Origin: JALYNX01 sp963780755 | Lineage (GTDB): Bacteria > Actinomycetota > Acidimicrobiia > Spongiisociales > ZC4RG35 | Direction: 5' to 3' | NCBI GenBank assembly: GCA_963780755.1 | Contig: CAWACX010000001.1 | Span: 1 to 64,000 of the forward strand | DNA length: 64,000 nucleotides | Shown here: piece by piece, positions 8,779 through 17,909 of the stretch | Layout of the letters: each line of letters begins with the position of its first letter | Numbering within the stretch: the stretch's first letter is position 1 | Translations under genes and position numbers: made by a program | Notes under the pieces: generated by a model | The model's input: only the letters and a program-made list of their open reading frames with translations | What the model was told of the DNA's origin: nothing | Database searches by the model: none

Positions 8779-10008
8779 TTGCCAACGGGCCTAATTGACT
8801 TCTGCCTTGCCCAAGCTCCTCGACCCGCACCCAGGTGGTGGGCCGAACGGGTCACGAGGGTGGAAGCCCCCCTTAGGATCCGGTGGGCGTTGACCAGCAT
8901 CCGAGGAACCGAAGAGCAGGGGGCGACCTTCGTCGAGCTCTTCTTCGATCTGGTCTTCGTATTCGCCGTCACCCAGGTCACCGCATCCTTGGCCCACGAT
9001 CTGACGGCATCGGGTCTGCTCCGCGCATTGATCGTCTTCTGGCTCGTGTGGTGGGCGTGGACGCAATACACCTGGTCGCTCAATGAGGCCGACACCGAGC
9101 ACGGGCGGATTCGTTTCATAACCCTGGTGGCGACGGCGCTCGCCTTCCTGATGGCGGTGACGGTGCCCCTGATCACGACCGAGTGGGGATGGCTCTTTGC
9201 ACTGGCCTATCTGGTCCTGCGAATCGTCGGCATCTCTCTGCAGTGGCGGCTGGCGGGAGACGACATCGTCTGGACTCGGAGTGTGCAGACCTGGACTCTG
9301 ATGTCGAGCATCGGCTTGCTGGCGATCCTCACCGCGATCTTCCTCCCACCGGATCGCCGATTCCTCGCCCTGGGCGCGGCCGCCATTCTCGACGTGATCG
9401 CTGCCTTGCGAGCAGGACGCAACGAGTGGAGGCTGTTCGCGGGTCACTTCTCGGAACGGCACGCGCTATTCGTCATCATCGCTCTCGGAGAGGCCCTGAT
9501 CGCAGCCGGTGTCACCTTGAGCGACCAGCCGCTGAGCGGGCGTTTGCTCATGGTGGCGGTCACCGCGGTTGCCGGCTCGTGTGCCTTGTGGTGGACCTAC
9601 TTCGGATGGGCCAAGGATCGACTCGAAGAGGGGATGAGGTCGCAGACCCCGGCGAGGATTGGTCGATATGCCCGGGACGTCTACTCGTTCGCCCACTTTC
9701 CTCTGATATTCGGGGTGATCGGCTACGCCATCAGCGTCGAGGAGACGATCGCCCATCCCAAAGACCCGCTTGCAATTCAGGGAATGCTGGCACTCGGTGT
9801 CGGTGTCTGTCTGATCGTGGGCGGCACCGCGCTGGCATTGACCTTGGCCGGGGTCAGGGTCCCGGCGGTCAGATGGTTGATGATGATCGGCCTCCTGGCG
9901 TCGATCCCGGCGCTGGGGCTGACTCCGGCCTGGGTGGCCCTGGCCCTCGTGTCGCTCCTGGTCGCTGTTCTCGCTCTCGTCGAGGCGCGCCAACAAGGCG
10001 CCGACTAG
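8779..10008 (+). CDS. ltrA: Low temperature requirement protein A (LtrA) family membrane protein
   Basis: A 409-residue integral membrane protein with about ten hydrophobic segments. The family signature near the N-terminus is clear: TFVELFFDLVFVFAVTQV, followed by VFWLVWWAWTQYTWSLNEAD. LtrA proteins were named from a Listeria cold-growth mutant; the biochemical role is not established. The start is uncertain: TTG at 8779 gives the longest form, while GTG near 8860 or TTG at 8889 would give a protein starting just before the first membrane helix, closer to family length. No strong ribosome-binding site decides. Confidence 0.85.
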   Translation: MPTGLIDFCLAQAPRPAPRWWAERVTRVEAPLRIRWALTSIRGTEEQGATFVELFFDLVFVFAVTQVTASLAHDLTASGLLRALIVFWLVWWAWTQYTWSLNEADTEHGRIRFITLVATALAFLMAVTVPLITTEWGWLFALAYLVLRIVGISLQWRLAGDDIVWTRSVQTWTLMSSIGLLAILTAIFLPPDRRFLALGAAAILDVIAALRAGRNEWRLFAGHFSERHALFVIIALGEALIAAGVTLSDQPLSGRLLMVAVTAVAGSCALWWTYFGWAKDRLEEGMRSQTPARIGRYARDVYSFAHFPLIFGVIGYAISVEETIAHPKDPLAIQGMLALGVGVCLIVGGTALALTLAGVRVPAVRWLMMIGLLASIPALGLTPAWVALALVSLLVAVLALVEARQQGAD

Positions 10009-10155
10009 CGCATCGCCGCGGCGCGGATCTATGCGGCAGCGTGGGAAGCTTGGTCGCGGAATCGGTCATCTGGTGCCTCAATCGTCGATTTCGGTGACCT
10101 GTTCATCGTCGAGGAAGGGGACTCCGATCGGTAGAGGCGAAGGCAACGAAAGCGG

Positions 10156-10161
10156 TAGCTT
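10156..10161 (+). promoter_or_regulatory. Leaderless -10 element TAGCTT for acetolactate decarboxylase
   Basis: TAGCTT ends six bases before the GTG at 10168 and there is no Shine-Dalgarno sequence, as expected for a leaderless actinobacterial transcript. Confidence 0.5.
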
Positions 10162-10167
10162 CACCTG

Positions 10168-11016
10168 GTGCCTCCGCGACTGAACACTGATGTGTCCGAG
10201 AGTGTCTGGCGGGCGTTGTCGGACGAGTCCGAGCAAAGCGGAGACTCACTGTCGACGGTCGTCGATCGCGCCCTCTCAACCGCCTTCGACCTCGACCGCC
10301 ATTCGCTGTTCCAGGTTTCGACTTCCAATGCATTGGTCCAGGGGGTGTTCAGCGGGGCGGTCACCGTCGGGGAACTGAAGCGAAACGGCGACTTCGGACT
10401 TGGAACCTTCGACGGCCTCGACGGAGAGCTGATCATGCTCGAAGGGGTCTGTTACCGGGCCACTGCCGGCGGAGTGGTCACTTCACCACCTGACGACGCC
10501 CGGGTGCCGTTCGCAGTAGTCACCCATTTCCGCCCCGATCTGAGTCTGGCAACGGGCCAGGGCACGTTGGCCGATCTGACGACGGCTTTGGACGCGTCGA
10601 GGCCATCGGAGAACCTGTTCGTCGGGCTCCGGGTCGACGGACATTTCGAGAGGTTGTCGCTACGGGCCGCCTGCGCCGCCGCATCAGGCGAGAACCTGCT
10701 CGAGGCCACCGCCCACCAGAGCGAGTTCACCATCGTCCAAGAGGTGGGCACCCTGGTCGGGTTCTGGGCACCGCTCTATGCCCGGGCGGTCAATGTGCCC
10801 GGCTATCACTTCCATTTCATCTCCGAGGACCGGCACGTCGGCGGTCATCTACTCGACATGGACGCCGATCGCCTCGAGTCCAAGCTGCACATCGAGACCG
10901 AGCTGCACATCGCCATCCCCGAAACCGAGGAGTTCCTCACCGCCGATCTCAGTGGCGACCACCAACGAGCCCTCCACCAAGCAGAAACGGCGAACCACAG
11001 ACCCAGGGCGGACTAA
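10168..11016 (+). CDS. budA: Alpha-acetolactate decarboxylase with RHH-like N-terminal extension
   Basis: A 282-residue protein that should convert 2-acetolactate to acetoin. The decarboxylase domain begins near residue 46 (HSLFQVSTSNALVQGVFSGA) and contains LKRNGDFGLGTFDGLDGEL. The zinc-ligand region is PGYHFHFISEDRHVGGHLLD (about residues 210-229), with the three histidines expected for this metalloenzyme. Residues 1-42 are unusual: LNTDVSESVWRALSDESEQ and SLSTVVDRALSTAFD read like a ribbon-helix-helix DNA-binding unit, absent from classical enzymes such as AlsD. No acetolactate synthase is adjacent. The GTG start is supported by TAGCTT six bases upstream. Confidence 0.88.
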   Translation: MPPRLNTDVSESVWRALSDESEQSGDSLSTVVDRALSTAFDLDRHSLFQVSTSNALVQGVFSGAVTVGELKRNGDFGLGTFDGLDGELIMLEGVCYRATAGGVVTSPPDDARVPFAVVTHFRPDLSLATGQGTLADLTTALDASRPSENLFVGLRVDGHFERLSLRAACAAASGENLLEATAHQSEFTIVQEVGTLVGFWAPLYARAVNVPGYHFHFISEDRHVGGHLLDMDADRLESKLHIETELHIAIPETEEFLTADLSGDHQRALHQAETANHRPRAD

Positions 11017-11056
11017 TCGGGACGAGCTACGCGCACAGCTCCACGGTGACCCGGGT

Positions 11057-11075
11057 TTTGGGGCGATCGACCTAG
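11057..11075. repeat. 19-bp repeat TTTGGGGCGATCGACCTAG, copy 1
   Basis: Identical to 20172-20190, located 40 bases after the acetolactate decarboxylase stop. Confidence 0.55.
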
Positions 11076-11322
11076 GCGTGAAAGAGTCACAAATAGCACC
11101 CTGAACTGGACCGAGGCCGCCGGAGTCGCCCTGCCTGGGAGACCGTCAGCCAGGTCCGCTTCAATAGGGCGCGGTCGGGACGAGTGGGCCACACATCCCG
11201 ATAGGCACTGACCATCTCTTCGATGACACCGAATTGGCTCTCGGGCCCAGCCACCTGCCCATTGCCGGATTCGGGCCCGAGTCCGAGCGATCGGCAAACC
11301 AGAGCCGTTGACGGTCCACTGG

Positions 11323-11328
11323 CATACT
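11323..11328 (+). promoter_or_regulatory. Leaderless -10 element CATACT for the SulP gene
   Basis: CATACT ends six bases before the ATG at 11335. No Shine-Dalgarno sequence precedes that ATG, so it is read as a leaderless start. Confidence 0.5.
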
Positions 11329-11334
11329 CGGCGA

Positions 11335-13509
11335 ATGTCCGGTGACCACCAAGTAGTCGGCGATCGCTGGACGCTCCTTGGAGCCGACTTCAAACTCGGT
11401 CAACTCCCAGCGACATTGGGCACCGGACTCGTTCTGGCGTTTGTGAACTGTCTCCTGGGCATCGCCCTGATATCGCTGATCTTCCAGGGCGATCTCGAGG
11501 CCGCCCTTCCCATCGGAGTCGGATTTGGGTTGGTTGCCTCTGCGGTGTTGGCGTTCGTCATCGCTATGGGCAGCTCCTTCCCCGGCGTGTACGCAGGGAT
11601 TCAGGACGCCAGCGCAGCGATTCTCGGACTAAGTGCAGCGTCGATCGCATCAACATTGGTCGGGCCCGAGGCGGTCGAGACAGTCCTGGCGATGATCGCG
11701 GTGACGTCGCTGGCGACAGGGGTGGTCTTCCTGTTGATGGGCTACTTCGGCCTCGGGGAGATCGCCCGCTTCGTGCCCTTCCCGGTGATCGGCGGTTTGC
11801 TCGCAGGCACCGGATATCTGATCTTGGTTGGAGCGATTGGGATCCTGGGTGATGGGTCGCTTGGCGACTCGATGACCACCGAGGCTCTGGGGCGATTCTG
11901 GCCGGGGGTAGCGCTCGCCGTCGTGTTCTTGATCGCATCACGCAGGGGCTGGCCATCCTGGGTCTATCTGGCGTTCCTTGCCGTCGGTGTCGTCGGTTTT
12001 CATGCCATCACCCAGTTCTCGGGCATCGACCAGGCCACATCGCTGCAACGAGGATGGTTGCTCGGCCCTTTCCCGGATGGCGGAATGTGGCCCGGACTGG
12101 CCACTGAGGCTCTTGCCGGAGCGGACTGGGCGACGATCGCGGGCGAGGCGGCCGGTCTCGTTGCCATTCTGCTCATCGTTCCGATCTCGGTTCTGCTGTA
12201 CATAAGTGCACTCGAAGTCGAGACGAAATTGGATCTCGACATGCGGGTTGAGCTGAGGGCTACTGGTTGGGCCAATCTCGCCGCTGGCGCCGTCGGGGGC
12301 CCTCCGGGGTATCTCTATCTGGCAGACACAGTGATCACGCAGCGTCTCGCCGGCAGGCGGCGCGGCCCTGCGCTGGTCGCCGCAATGCTCATCCTCGTCG
12401 TGGTCATTGTCGGAGGATCCATCCTCGAGCTCGTACCGCAGTTCATCATCGGGGGGCTGCTCCTCTTCGTGGCAGCCGAATTCCTGATCGAATGGCTCTG
12501 GGCCTCACGGAAACGGATGACACGCCCGGATTACGCCCTGATGTGGGGAATCGTGGTGATCATTGCCACCGTCGGCTTTCTCCCGGGGGTGGCCGCCGGT
12601 CTGGTGGCAGCGATCGGCCTCTTTGTCGTTCGCTACAGCCGGATCGACGTGGTCAAGCATTCGCTCACAGCGAAGGAGCACCAGAGCAACATCGAACGCC
12701 CCGCTGACGATGCCGAGTACCTCCAAGAGGTGGGTGATTCCGTGCTGATCCTCGAGCTGCAGGGATTCATCTTCTTCGGGACGGCAAGTCGGGTCATCGA
12801 GCATGTCAGGTCTCATTTGGAGACTGCGCCAGACCTGCAATTCGTGATCTGCGACTTTCAACTGGTCACCGGCGTGGACTCCTCGGCGGTGGTGTATTTC
12901 GAGAGGCTCGCTCTGCTTGCCCGGGACAATGAATTGGTGGTGACACTCAGCGGGCTGAGCCCTTCCCAACATTCCCAGTTCGCCGAGCTCGTGGCCGAAT
13001 ACGAGGACGTGCTGAGATACGAGACCGACCTCGATCACGGGATGGCCTGGTCCGAAGACCGCGTCTTGGCGAGTGCCGGCGATCGCCCGGGATCGGAGCG
13101 AGCGCTGCCAACAGCGTTCGCCGCTGAGCTTGCCCCATACCTGGCTGCCCACACGATTCCCGCCGGTGAGGAATTGATGCGAGAGGGCGATCCCTCGCCT
13201 GGCATCTATCTGATCATCTCAGGCCGGGTGACGGTGTCCGTCGAAGGGCCCTCGGGCCACCAGGTTCGACTCCGGACTCTCCTCGAGGGCACGGTCTTGG
13301 GTGAGATCAGTCTGTATCGAGACGAGCCATGCACCGCGACGGCAGTCACCGAGACCGAATGCGAGGTCCTTCATCTCACGGCCGAATCGTTCGATGCGCT
13401 CTGCCGCACGGATCCGGTGGCGGCCGCCGAATTCCATGCATTCGTTGCCAGAACCCTGGCCGGCCGGGTGAGCTACGCCAACCGCGCCATCAGGGCGCTG
13501 CACGGCTGA
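11335..13509 (+). CDS. SulP/SLC26 anion transporter with STAS and cyclic nucleotide-binding fold
   Basis: A 724-residue membrane transporter. Ten or more hydrophobic segments fill residues about 20-430, with the SulP-like central part VLLYISALEVETKLDLDMRVELRATGWANLAAG. A STAS domain follows (LILELQGFIFFGTASRVIEH ... VTGVDSSAVVYFERLA), then a C-terminal cyclic nucleotide-binding fold (TIPAGEELMREGDPSPGIYL, LGEISLYRDEPCTATAV). The cassette arginine that contacts the cyclic phosphate is replaced (PCTA instead of PRxA), so ligand binding is doubtful. The anion is not identifiable; sulfate or bicarbonate are usual. The ATG at 11335 was chosen over the TTG at 11308 because of the -10 hexamer six bases upstream. 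Confidence 0.85.
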   Translation: MSGDHQVVGDRWTLLGADFKLGQLPATLGTGLVLAFVNCLLGIALISLIFQGDLEAALPIGVGFGLVASAVLAFVIAMGSSFPGVYAGIQDASAAILGLSAASIASTLVGPEAVETVLAMIAVTSLATGVVFLLMGYFGLGEIARFVPFPVIGGLLAGTGYLILVGAIGILGDGSLGDSMTTEALGRFWPGVALAVVFLIASRRGWPSWVYLAFLAVGVVGFHAITQFSGIDQATSLQRGWLLGPFPDGGMWPGLATEALAGADWATIAGEAAGLVAILLIVPISVLLYISALEVETKLDLDMRVELRATGWANLAAGAVGGPPGYLYLADTVITQRLAGRRRGPALVAAMLILVVVIVGGSILELVPQFIIGGLLLFVAAEFLIEWLWASRKRMTRPDYALMWGIVVIIATVGFLPGVAAGLVAAIGLFVVRYSRIDVVKHSLTAKEHQSNIERPADDAEYLQEVGDSVLILELQGFIFFGTASRVIEHVRSHLETAPDLQFVICDFQLVTGVDSSAVVYFERLALLARDNELVVTLSGLSPSQHSQFAELVAEYEDVLRYETDLDHGMAWSEDRVLASAGDRPGSERALPTAFAAELAPYLAAHTIPAGEELMREGDPSPGIYLIISGRVTVSVEGPSGHQVRLRTLLEGTVLGEISLYRDEPCTATAVTETECEVLHLTAESFDALCRTDPVAAAEFHAFVARTLAGRVSYANRAIRALHG

Positions 13510-13546
13510 CTGATGACGGGCGGGAACGCCGATCATGGTCGCCCTT

Positions 13547-13552
13547 TACGAT
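13547..13552 (+). promoter_or_regulatory. Leaderless -10 element TACGAT
   Basis: TACGAT ends six bases before the ATG at 13559. This places the start at 13559 rather than at the upstream in-frame ATG at 13535. Confidence 0.5.
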
Positions 13553-13558
13553 CGTGCG

Positions 13559-14026
13559 ATGCCGACCGTGCGTGTCAGCGATCACAGCGATCTGGCGCCG
13601 GCGGTCGTTCTCATGGCGGCGCGGGACTTCTCGGAGCGGCGTGCACAGATGTGGCCGGACGTTCATGTCGAGCACCTACAGGTTCACGAGATCGGTGACG
13701 ACTACGCGGAAGTGACCGAGGGCAACCCGTGGCCCATCGGGCACGTTTGGGAACGATTGCATTATGACTGGTCAGACCCCAACTCCCTGCGGGGGACGGT
13801 GGTCGACTCCAACCTGTTCAAGCCGGGAAGCACCTGGGAGCTCTGGGCTACTCCCGAGGGTTACGGCAGCCTGGTGGAAATCCGAGCAGTGAGACACCTG
13901 CGAGGCCGAGGTTGGCTGCTAGCCCCATTCTTCATCCCGTTCATTCCGGGTTCGGCCACGCAGACAGTGCGAGACCATCTGCGCCATTTCCTGGCCAACA
14001 TCGAGGTAGACGATCTCGGAGCATGA
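13559..14026 (+). CDS. SRPBCC-like (START/polyketide cyclase fold) protein
   Basis: A 155-residue cytosolic protein with the alternating strand pattern and C-terminal helix of the SRPBCC superfamily: VRVSDHSDLAPAVVLMAARD at the start, central strands (VHEIGDDYAEVTEG, STWELWATPEGYGSLVEIRA), and the long terminal helix (ATQTVRDHLRHFLANIE). These proteins bind hydrophobic ligands or act as cyclases; no ligand can be named. The start follows a TACGAT hexamer by six bases. It is convergent with the aldo/keto reductase gene, 45 bases apart. Confidence 0.6.
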   Translation: MPTVRVSDHSDLAPAVVLMAARDFSERRAQMWPDVHVEHLQVHEIGDDYAEVTEGNPWPIGHVWERLHYDWSDPNSLRGTVVDSNLFKPGSTWELWATPEGYGSLVEIRAVRHLRGRGWLLAPFFIPFIPGSATQTVRDHLRHFLANIEVDDLGA

Positions 14027-14071
14027 ACCCGAGGTTCGTCTTTGGGGCGGGGGGCCGAGGAGACGCTCGGA

Positions 14072-15056
14072 TCAGCGGTCGATCATGCGCTGGGCACCCT
14101 CGTTGTAGCGCTGCCCCTGGACGCTGATGCCTTCGAGCGCCTGCTCGATGTCGCGCAAGTCATCGGCCGTGAGCTCCACCTCGATCGCTCCGAGGTTCTC
14201 CTCCAGGCGGTGGAGCTTGGTGGTGCCGGGGATGGGGACGATCCAGGGCTTTCGACTCAGTAGCCACGAGAGGGCGATTTGGGCGGGGGTTACCCGCTTC
14301 TCTTCCGCAATCCGCTTCACAAGGTCGACGAAGTCCTGGTTTGCCCTTCGGTTCTCAGCGTCGAAGCGGGGGAGCGTGTTGCGGAAGTCGGAGTCCACGA
14401 AGGTTGTGTCCCCGTCGATGTTGCCGGTGAGAAAGCCTCTCCCCAGTGGGCTGAACGGGACAAAACCGATTCCAAGCTCCTCGAGCACTGGGAGGATCTC
14501 GCTCCTCGGGCTCCCGCCACCACAGCGAATACTCGCTTTGGAGGGCGGTGACGGGCTGCACGGCGTGGGCCCGGCGAATCGTCTCCGCGCCCGCCTCCGA
14601 GAGACCGAAATGCCTCACCTTTCCCTCGGCGATGAGCTCGCTCACCGCTCCGGCGACATCCTCGATCGACACGTCGGGATCGACCCGGTGCTGGTAGTAG
14701 AGATCGATGTGGTCGGTCCGCAGCCGGCGTAGGGAGTCCTCGGTCGCCTCCCTGATGTAATCGGGGCGGCTGTTCAACCCCTGTGACTCTCCCTCCACCA
14801 AATTGAAGCCGAACTTCGTAGCGATGACGACCTCGTCCCTGAACGGTGCGAGAGCCTCGCCGACTACGTCCTCGTTGGTGAACGGGCCGTAGACCTGGGC
14901 GGTGTCGAAGAGGGTGACGCCGCGCTCTACTGCGGCTCGGAGGATGTCGATTGCCTGGTCCCGATCGGATGGCAGCCCATAGCCGGAGCTGAGCCCCATA
15001 CAGCCGTAGCCGAGGGCCGAGACTTCGAGACCGTTGCCAAGCTGTCGTGTTCTCAT
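14072..15056 (-). CDS. Aldo/keto reductase (single-base frameshift near 14501)
   Basis: NADPH-dependent oxidoreductase of the AKR superfamily, about 327 residues once the shift is corrected. The N-terminal part has MRTRQLGNGLEVSALGYGCM, the catalytic DTAQVYGP (Asp/Tyr) and EVVIATKFGF (Lys), then DLYYQHRVDP with the catalytic His. The C-terminal part, in the next frame, has LGIGFVPFSPLGRGFLTG and IVPIPGTTKLHRLEEN, the NADP-binding end. One extra base around 14501 (GAGGAGCGAGATC in sense) separates the halves; removing it restores the expected EPEEEILPVLEELGIGF. The ATG start has CATAAT nine bases upstream. Either a sequencing indel or a recent pseudogene; substrate unknown. Confidence 0.8.
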
Positions 15057-15291
15057 GGCACCACGATTATGGCGAGATTGGGGGCAGCGGCGACCCGGAG
15101 TCAGCCAAATGACGGGGCCCCCGGCGCCTTTCCTTGGGGTCGGACCGTAACTGAACGACCGCTGATCACCTGCCTCGATTCGGCGTCGGGGTAGCCTCAA
15201 TTCGAGCCGGAATCGGGCCGCCGAACGGCGCTGGTCGCAGCCTTGCCAGGGAGTCCATGAGAAGCACAGCGGCACATCCCGAGGTGGTCCG

Positions 15292-16290
15292 GTGACCGGC
15301 CGTTTCTCCCGGATGCATGTCTTTGTCACCTATCGCCGGGCGGACAGCGCCGCGTATGCCGGCCGTCTCCACGATGCGCTTGTCGATGAATTCGGTGAAG
15401 ACAAGGTCTTCCAGGATGTATCCGGCATTGACCCTGGTGAGGACTTCGAAATGGCGATCGACGCCGCCCTGGACCATGCGGATGCGGTTCTGGTACTGAT
15501 CGGGCCCAATTGGCTTGCGCCAACCGCTGACGGCGTGTCGCGGCTTCACGACCCAAGCGACTACGTCCGTATCGAGATCGGCAAGTCGCTGGCGAGGGAC
15601 ATCAGGGTGGTCCCGATCCTGGTGGGGGGCGCTGCCCTGCCGTCAGCGGCCGAACTGCCCGAGGACCTGGCCCCACTGGCTCGCAGGCAGGCGGTTCAGT
15701 TGCGCGACACCACCTGGCGCGACGACGTCGAGGGCTTGGTGCGTCGTCTTCGTGGCGAATCAGCTGCCAAGAAGGGGAAACTGGCATGGGTCGCCGCCGT
15801 GGGGGTCGCATTGATTGCGGCCATAGTCACCTGGGTAGTGCTCGCCGACGGTGAAGACGGAGGTTCAGACGACCTCACGGACTGCCCGACATCCATGCCG
15901 CCGGATTTTGTGAGCCTCTTCGAGGGAACCGAGTCGAAAACCGTCATTGGTACAGAGGGCACGATGGTCTTTGAAGTCACGGAGGCCTGGTACCGAGTCA
16001 CTGGCGGCGGCGATGGTGAGATCGTGCTCGTCACCACTTTGAGCAACAACAGCGGCCCACCCAACTACGACCACGACGAAAACCGCTATCACGCTCTGGT
16101 GGTTGACGACGTCCGGGTTGAAGAGAAGTGGTGCTTCACGAGTGAGCCGGCCACGGTGAACCCAGGGGAGAAGAGCCCTGGCTACGTCGGCTTCACGGGC
16201 TCCACGGAGCCGACAAGGACGCTGGAACTGGTGGTCGCGCTGGGAAGCGGCGCAGAAGGGACCGTTCAGATCGAGCTACCGGTCGGGTAG
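15292..16290 (+). CDS. TIR-domain protein with transmembrane helix and extracellular domain
   Basis: A 332-residue protein. Residues about 8-140 form a TIR domain: MHVFVTYRRADSAAYAGRLH, FQDVSGIDPGEDFEMAID, LVLIGPNWL, and DYVRIEIGKSLARDIRVVPI with the glutamate expected for NAD-cleaving TIRs. A single membrane helix (about 162-184) precedes an extracytoplasmic beta-rich domain (about 195-332) with two cysteines (DCPTSM, KWCFTS), reminiscent of DUF4352-type domains. The GTG start has GAGGTGG close upstream; ATG at 15313 is an alternative. It could be a receptor-like sensor that triggers NAD depletion, or a signalling scaffold. No defence genes flank it. Confidence 0.75.
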   Translation: MTGRFSRMHVFVTYRRADSAAYAGRLHDALVDEFGEDKVFQDVSGIDPGEDFEMAIDAALDHADAVLVLIGPNWLAPTADGVSRLHDPSDYVRIEIGKSLARDIRVVPILVGGAALPSAAELPEDLAPLARRQAVQLRDTTWRDDVEGLVRRLRGESAAKKGKLAWVAAVGVALIAAIVTWVVLADGEDGGSDDLTDCPTSMPPDFVSLFEGTESKTVIGTEGTMVFEVTEAWYRVTGGGDGEIVLVTTLSNNSGPPNYDHDENRYHALVVDDVRVEEKWCFTSEPATVNPGEKSPGYVGFTGSTEPTRTLELVVALGSGAEGTVQIELPVG

Positions 16291-16333
16291 GTCTGCTCGT
16301 TACATTTCTTTAACGGTCGTTACTGGAGCGGGA

Positions 16334-17750
16334 CTATCCGACAGCGCCGGCCGCAGCCATGTTGATCTCGATCAGCCGGTTCATCTCCACGGCATACTCC
16401 ATCGGCAGCTCCTTGAGGATGGGCTCGACGAAACCGGCGACGATCATCGACGTGGCTTGCTCCTCGGTGAGACCTCGAGACATGAGGTAGAACAGCTGAT
16501 CGTCGCCGACCCTGGAAACCGTCGCCTCATGGCCGACCTGCGCGTCGGATTCCTCGATCTCCATATACGGGTAAGTGTCGGATCGTGAGTGATCGTCGAG
16601 GATGAGAGCGTCACAGCGCACGAAGGACCTGGCGTTCTTCGCTCCAGGCTCGATTCGGACCAACCCCCGGTATCCGGCGCGGCCGCCGCCCTTGCAGATC
16701 GACTTCGACGTGATCAGCGAAGTCGTGTTGGGAGCGAGGTGGACGATCTTGGCTCCTGCATCCTGATGCTGGCCTTCCCCTGCGAATGCGATCGAGAGCA
16801 CCTCGCCGTGGGCTCCCTCTTCCATCAGCCACACGGCGGGGTACTTCATGGTCAGTTTCGAGCCCAGGTTTCCGTCAACCCACTCCATGGTGGCGTTCCG
16901 ATAGGCGGCGGCCCGTTTGGTGACCAGGTTGAACACGTTGTTCGACCAGTTCTGGATCGTGGTGTAGCGGCAGCGCCCACCTTCCTTGACCACGATTTCG
17001 ACGACTGCGGAGTGCAGCGAGTCAGACGCCCACACCGGAGCCGAGCACCCCTCGACGTAGTGCACGAAGGCGCCCTCGTCGACGATGATCAGCGTCCTCT
17101 CGAACTGGCCCATGTTCTCGGCGTTGATCCGGAAGTAGGCCTGGAGCGGCTGGTCGACGTGGACGCCCGGCGGTACGTAGATGAAGGAGCCACCCGACCA
17201 AACTGCCGAGTTCAACAGCGGCGAACTTGTTGTCGTTCGGAGGGATGATCGTTCCCATGTATTCCCTGACGATCTCGGGATAGTCACGAACCGCGGTGTC
17301 CATGTCGCAGAACAGGACACCCAGTTTCTCGAGATCCTCACGATTTCGGTGGTAGACGACCTCCGACTCGTATTGGGCGGTGACACCGGCGAGATACTTG
17401 CGCTCGGCGGCAGGGATGCCGAGCTTCTCGTATGTCTCCTTGATGGACTCGGGCACCATGTCCCAGTCGTTGACCTGGCCGGTCGTCGGCTTGATGTAGT
17501 AGTAGATGTCGTCGAAGTCGATGTCTTCGAGGGCCCCGCCGCCGCCCCAAGTGGGGATTGGTTTGCGCAGAAACCGTTGGTAGGACTTGAGTCGAAACTC
17601 GAGCATCCACTCGGGTTCCTTCTTCATCCCTGACATCTCCCGGATGATCTCCTCGTTGAGACCCTTCTTCGGCTTGAAGACGTACTCGTCTTCGCTGTCG
17701 TGCCATCCCAGCTGGTACGGGGAGAGGTCAATGTCGACTGCTAGCGCCAT
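16334..17750 (-). CDS. sufB: Fe-S cluster assembly scaffold SufB (frameshift near 17216)
   Basis: Scaffold subunit of the SUF iron-sulfur assembly machine, about 471 residues after correction. The upstream part reads MALAVDIDLSPYQLGWHDSE, WGGGGALEDIDFDDIYYYIK and ends GTIIPPNDNKFAA. The next frame continues LNSAVWSGGSFIYVPPGVHV, AYFRINAENMGQFERTLIIV, HYVEGCSAPVW and SDAQVGHEATVSR. One extra base near 17216 breaks the frame exactly inside the conserved NDNKFAALNSAVWSGG. Because SufB is normally essential, an assembly indel is the likeliest explanation. sufC, sufD and sufS are not in the window; an Rrf2 regulator gene with cysteines lies 1.9 kb away. Confidence 0.9.
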
Positions 17751-17909
17751 TCCATTAGCCCGCTTTCGCCTGGGGACCTCTCAGCTCGCCACCGAGCAAC
17801 AGATATCCGACACAGACACATCTCGGAACGGAGCAACTTCGGTCGTAGTGCTCTCGGCGTGGATGTCCGCAATGGTCACAACGTGCTTTCGGATCATTTC
17901 GCCATTCCA

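Larger units (their letters stand above)
11017..11334. other. Intergenic region with 19-bp repeat copy
   Basis: No gene is supported here. The 19-mer TTTGGGGCGATCGACCTAG at 11057-11075 recurs at 20172-20190 downstream of the Rrf2 gene. The end of the region carries the promoter of the SulP gene. Confidence 0.4.

Noticed and set aside
4614..9176. Longer cyclase protein starting at 9176
   Set aside because: The extra 148 residues are antisense to the LtrA N-terminus and have no domain; the TTG at 8732 has a ribosome-binding site.
12505..13152. Minus-strand open frame opposite the SulP STAS domain
   Set aside because: Shadow of the transporter gene, with no family resemblance and no start signals.
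15292..16290. TIR protein as part of a Thoeris or CBASS defence locus
   Set aside because: Neither a SLOG-type effector nor a CD-NTase-type gene is adjacent, and the cyclases of the window are class III, not CD-NTases.
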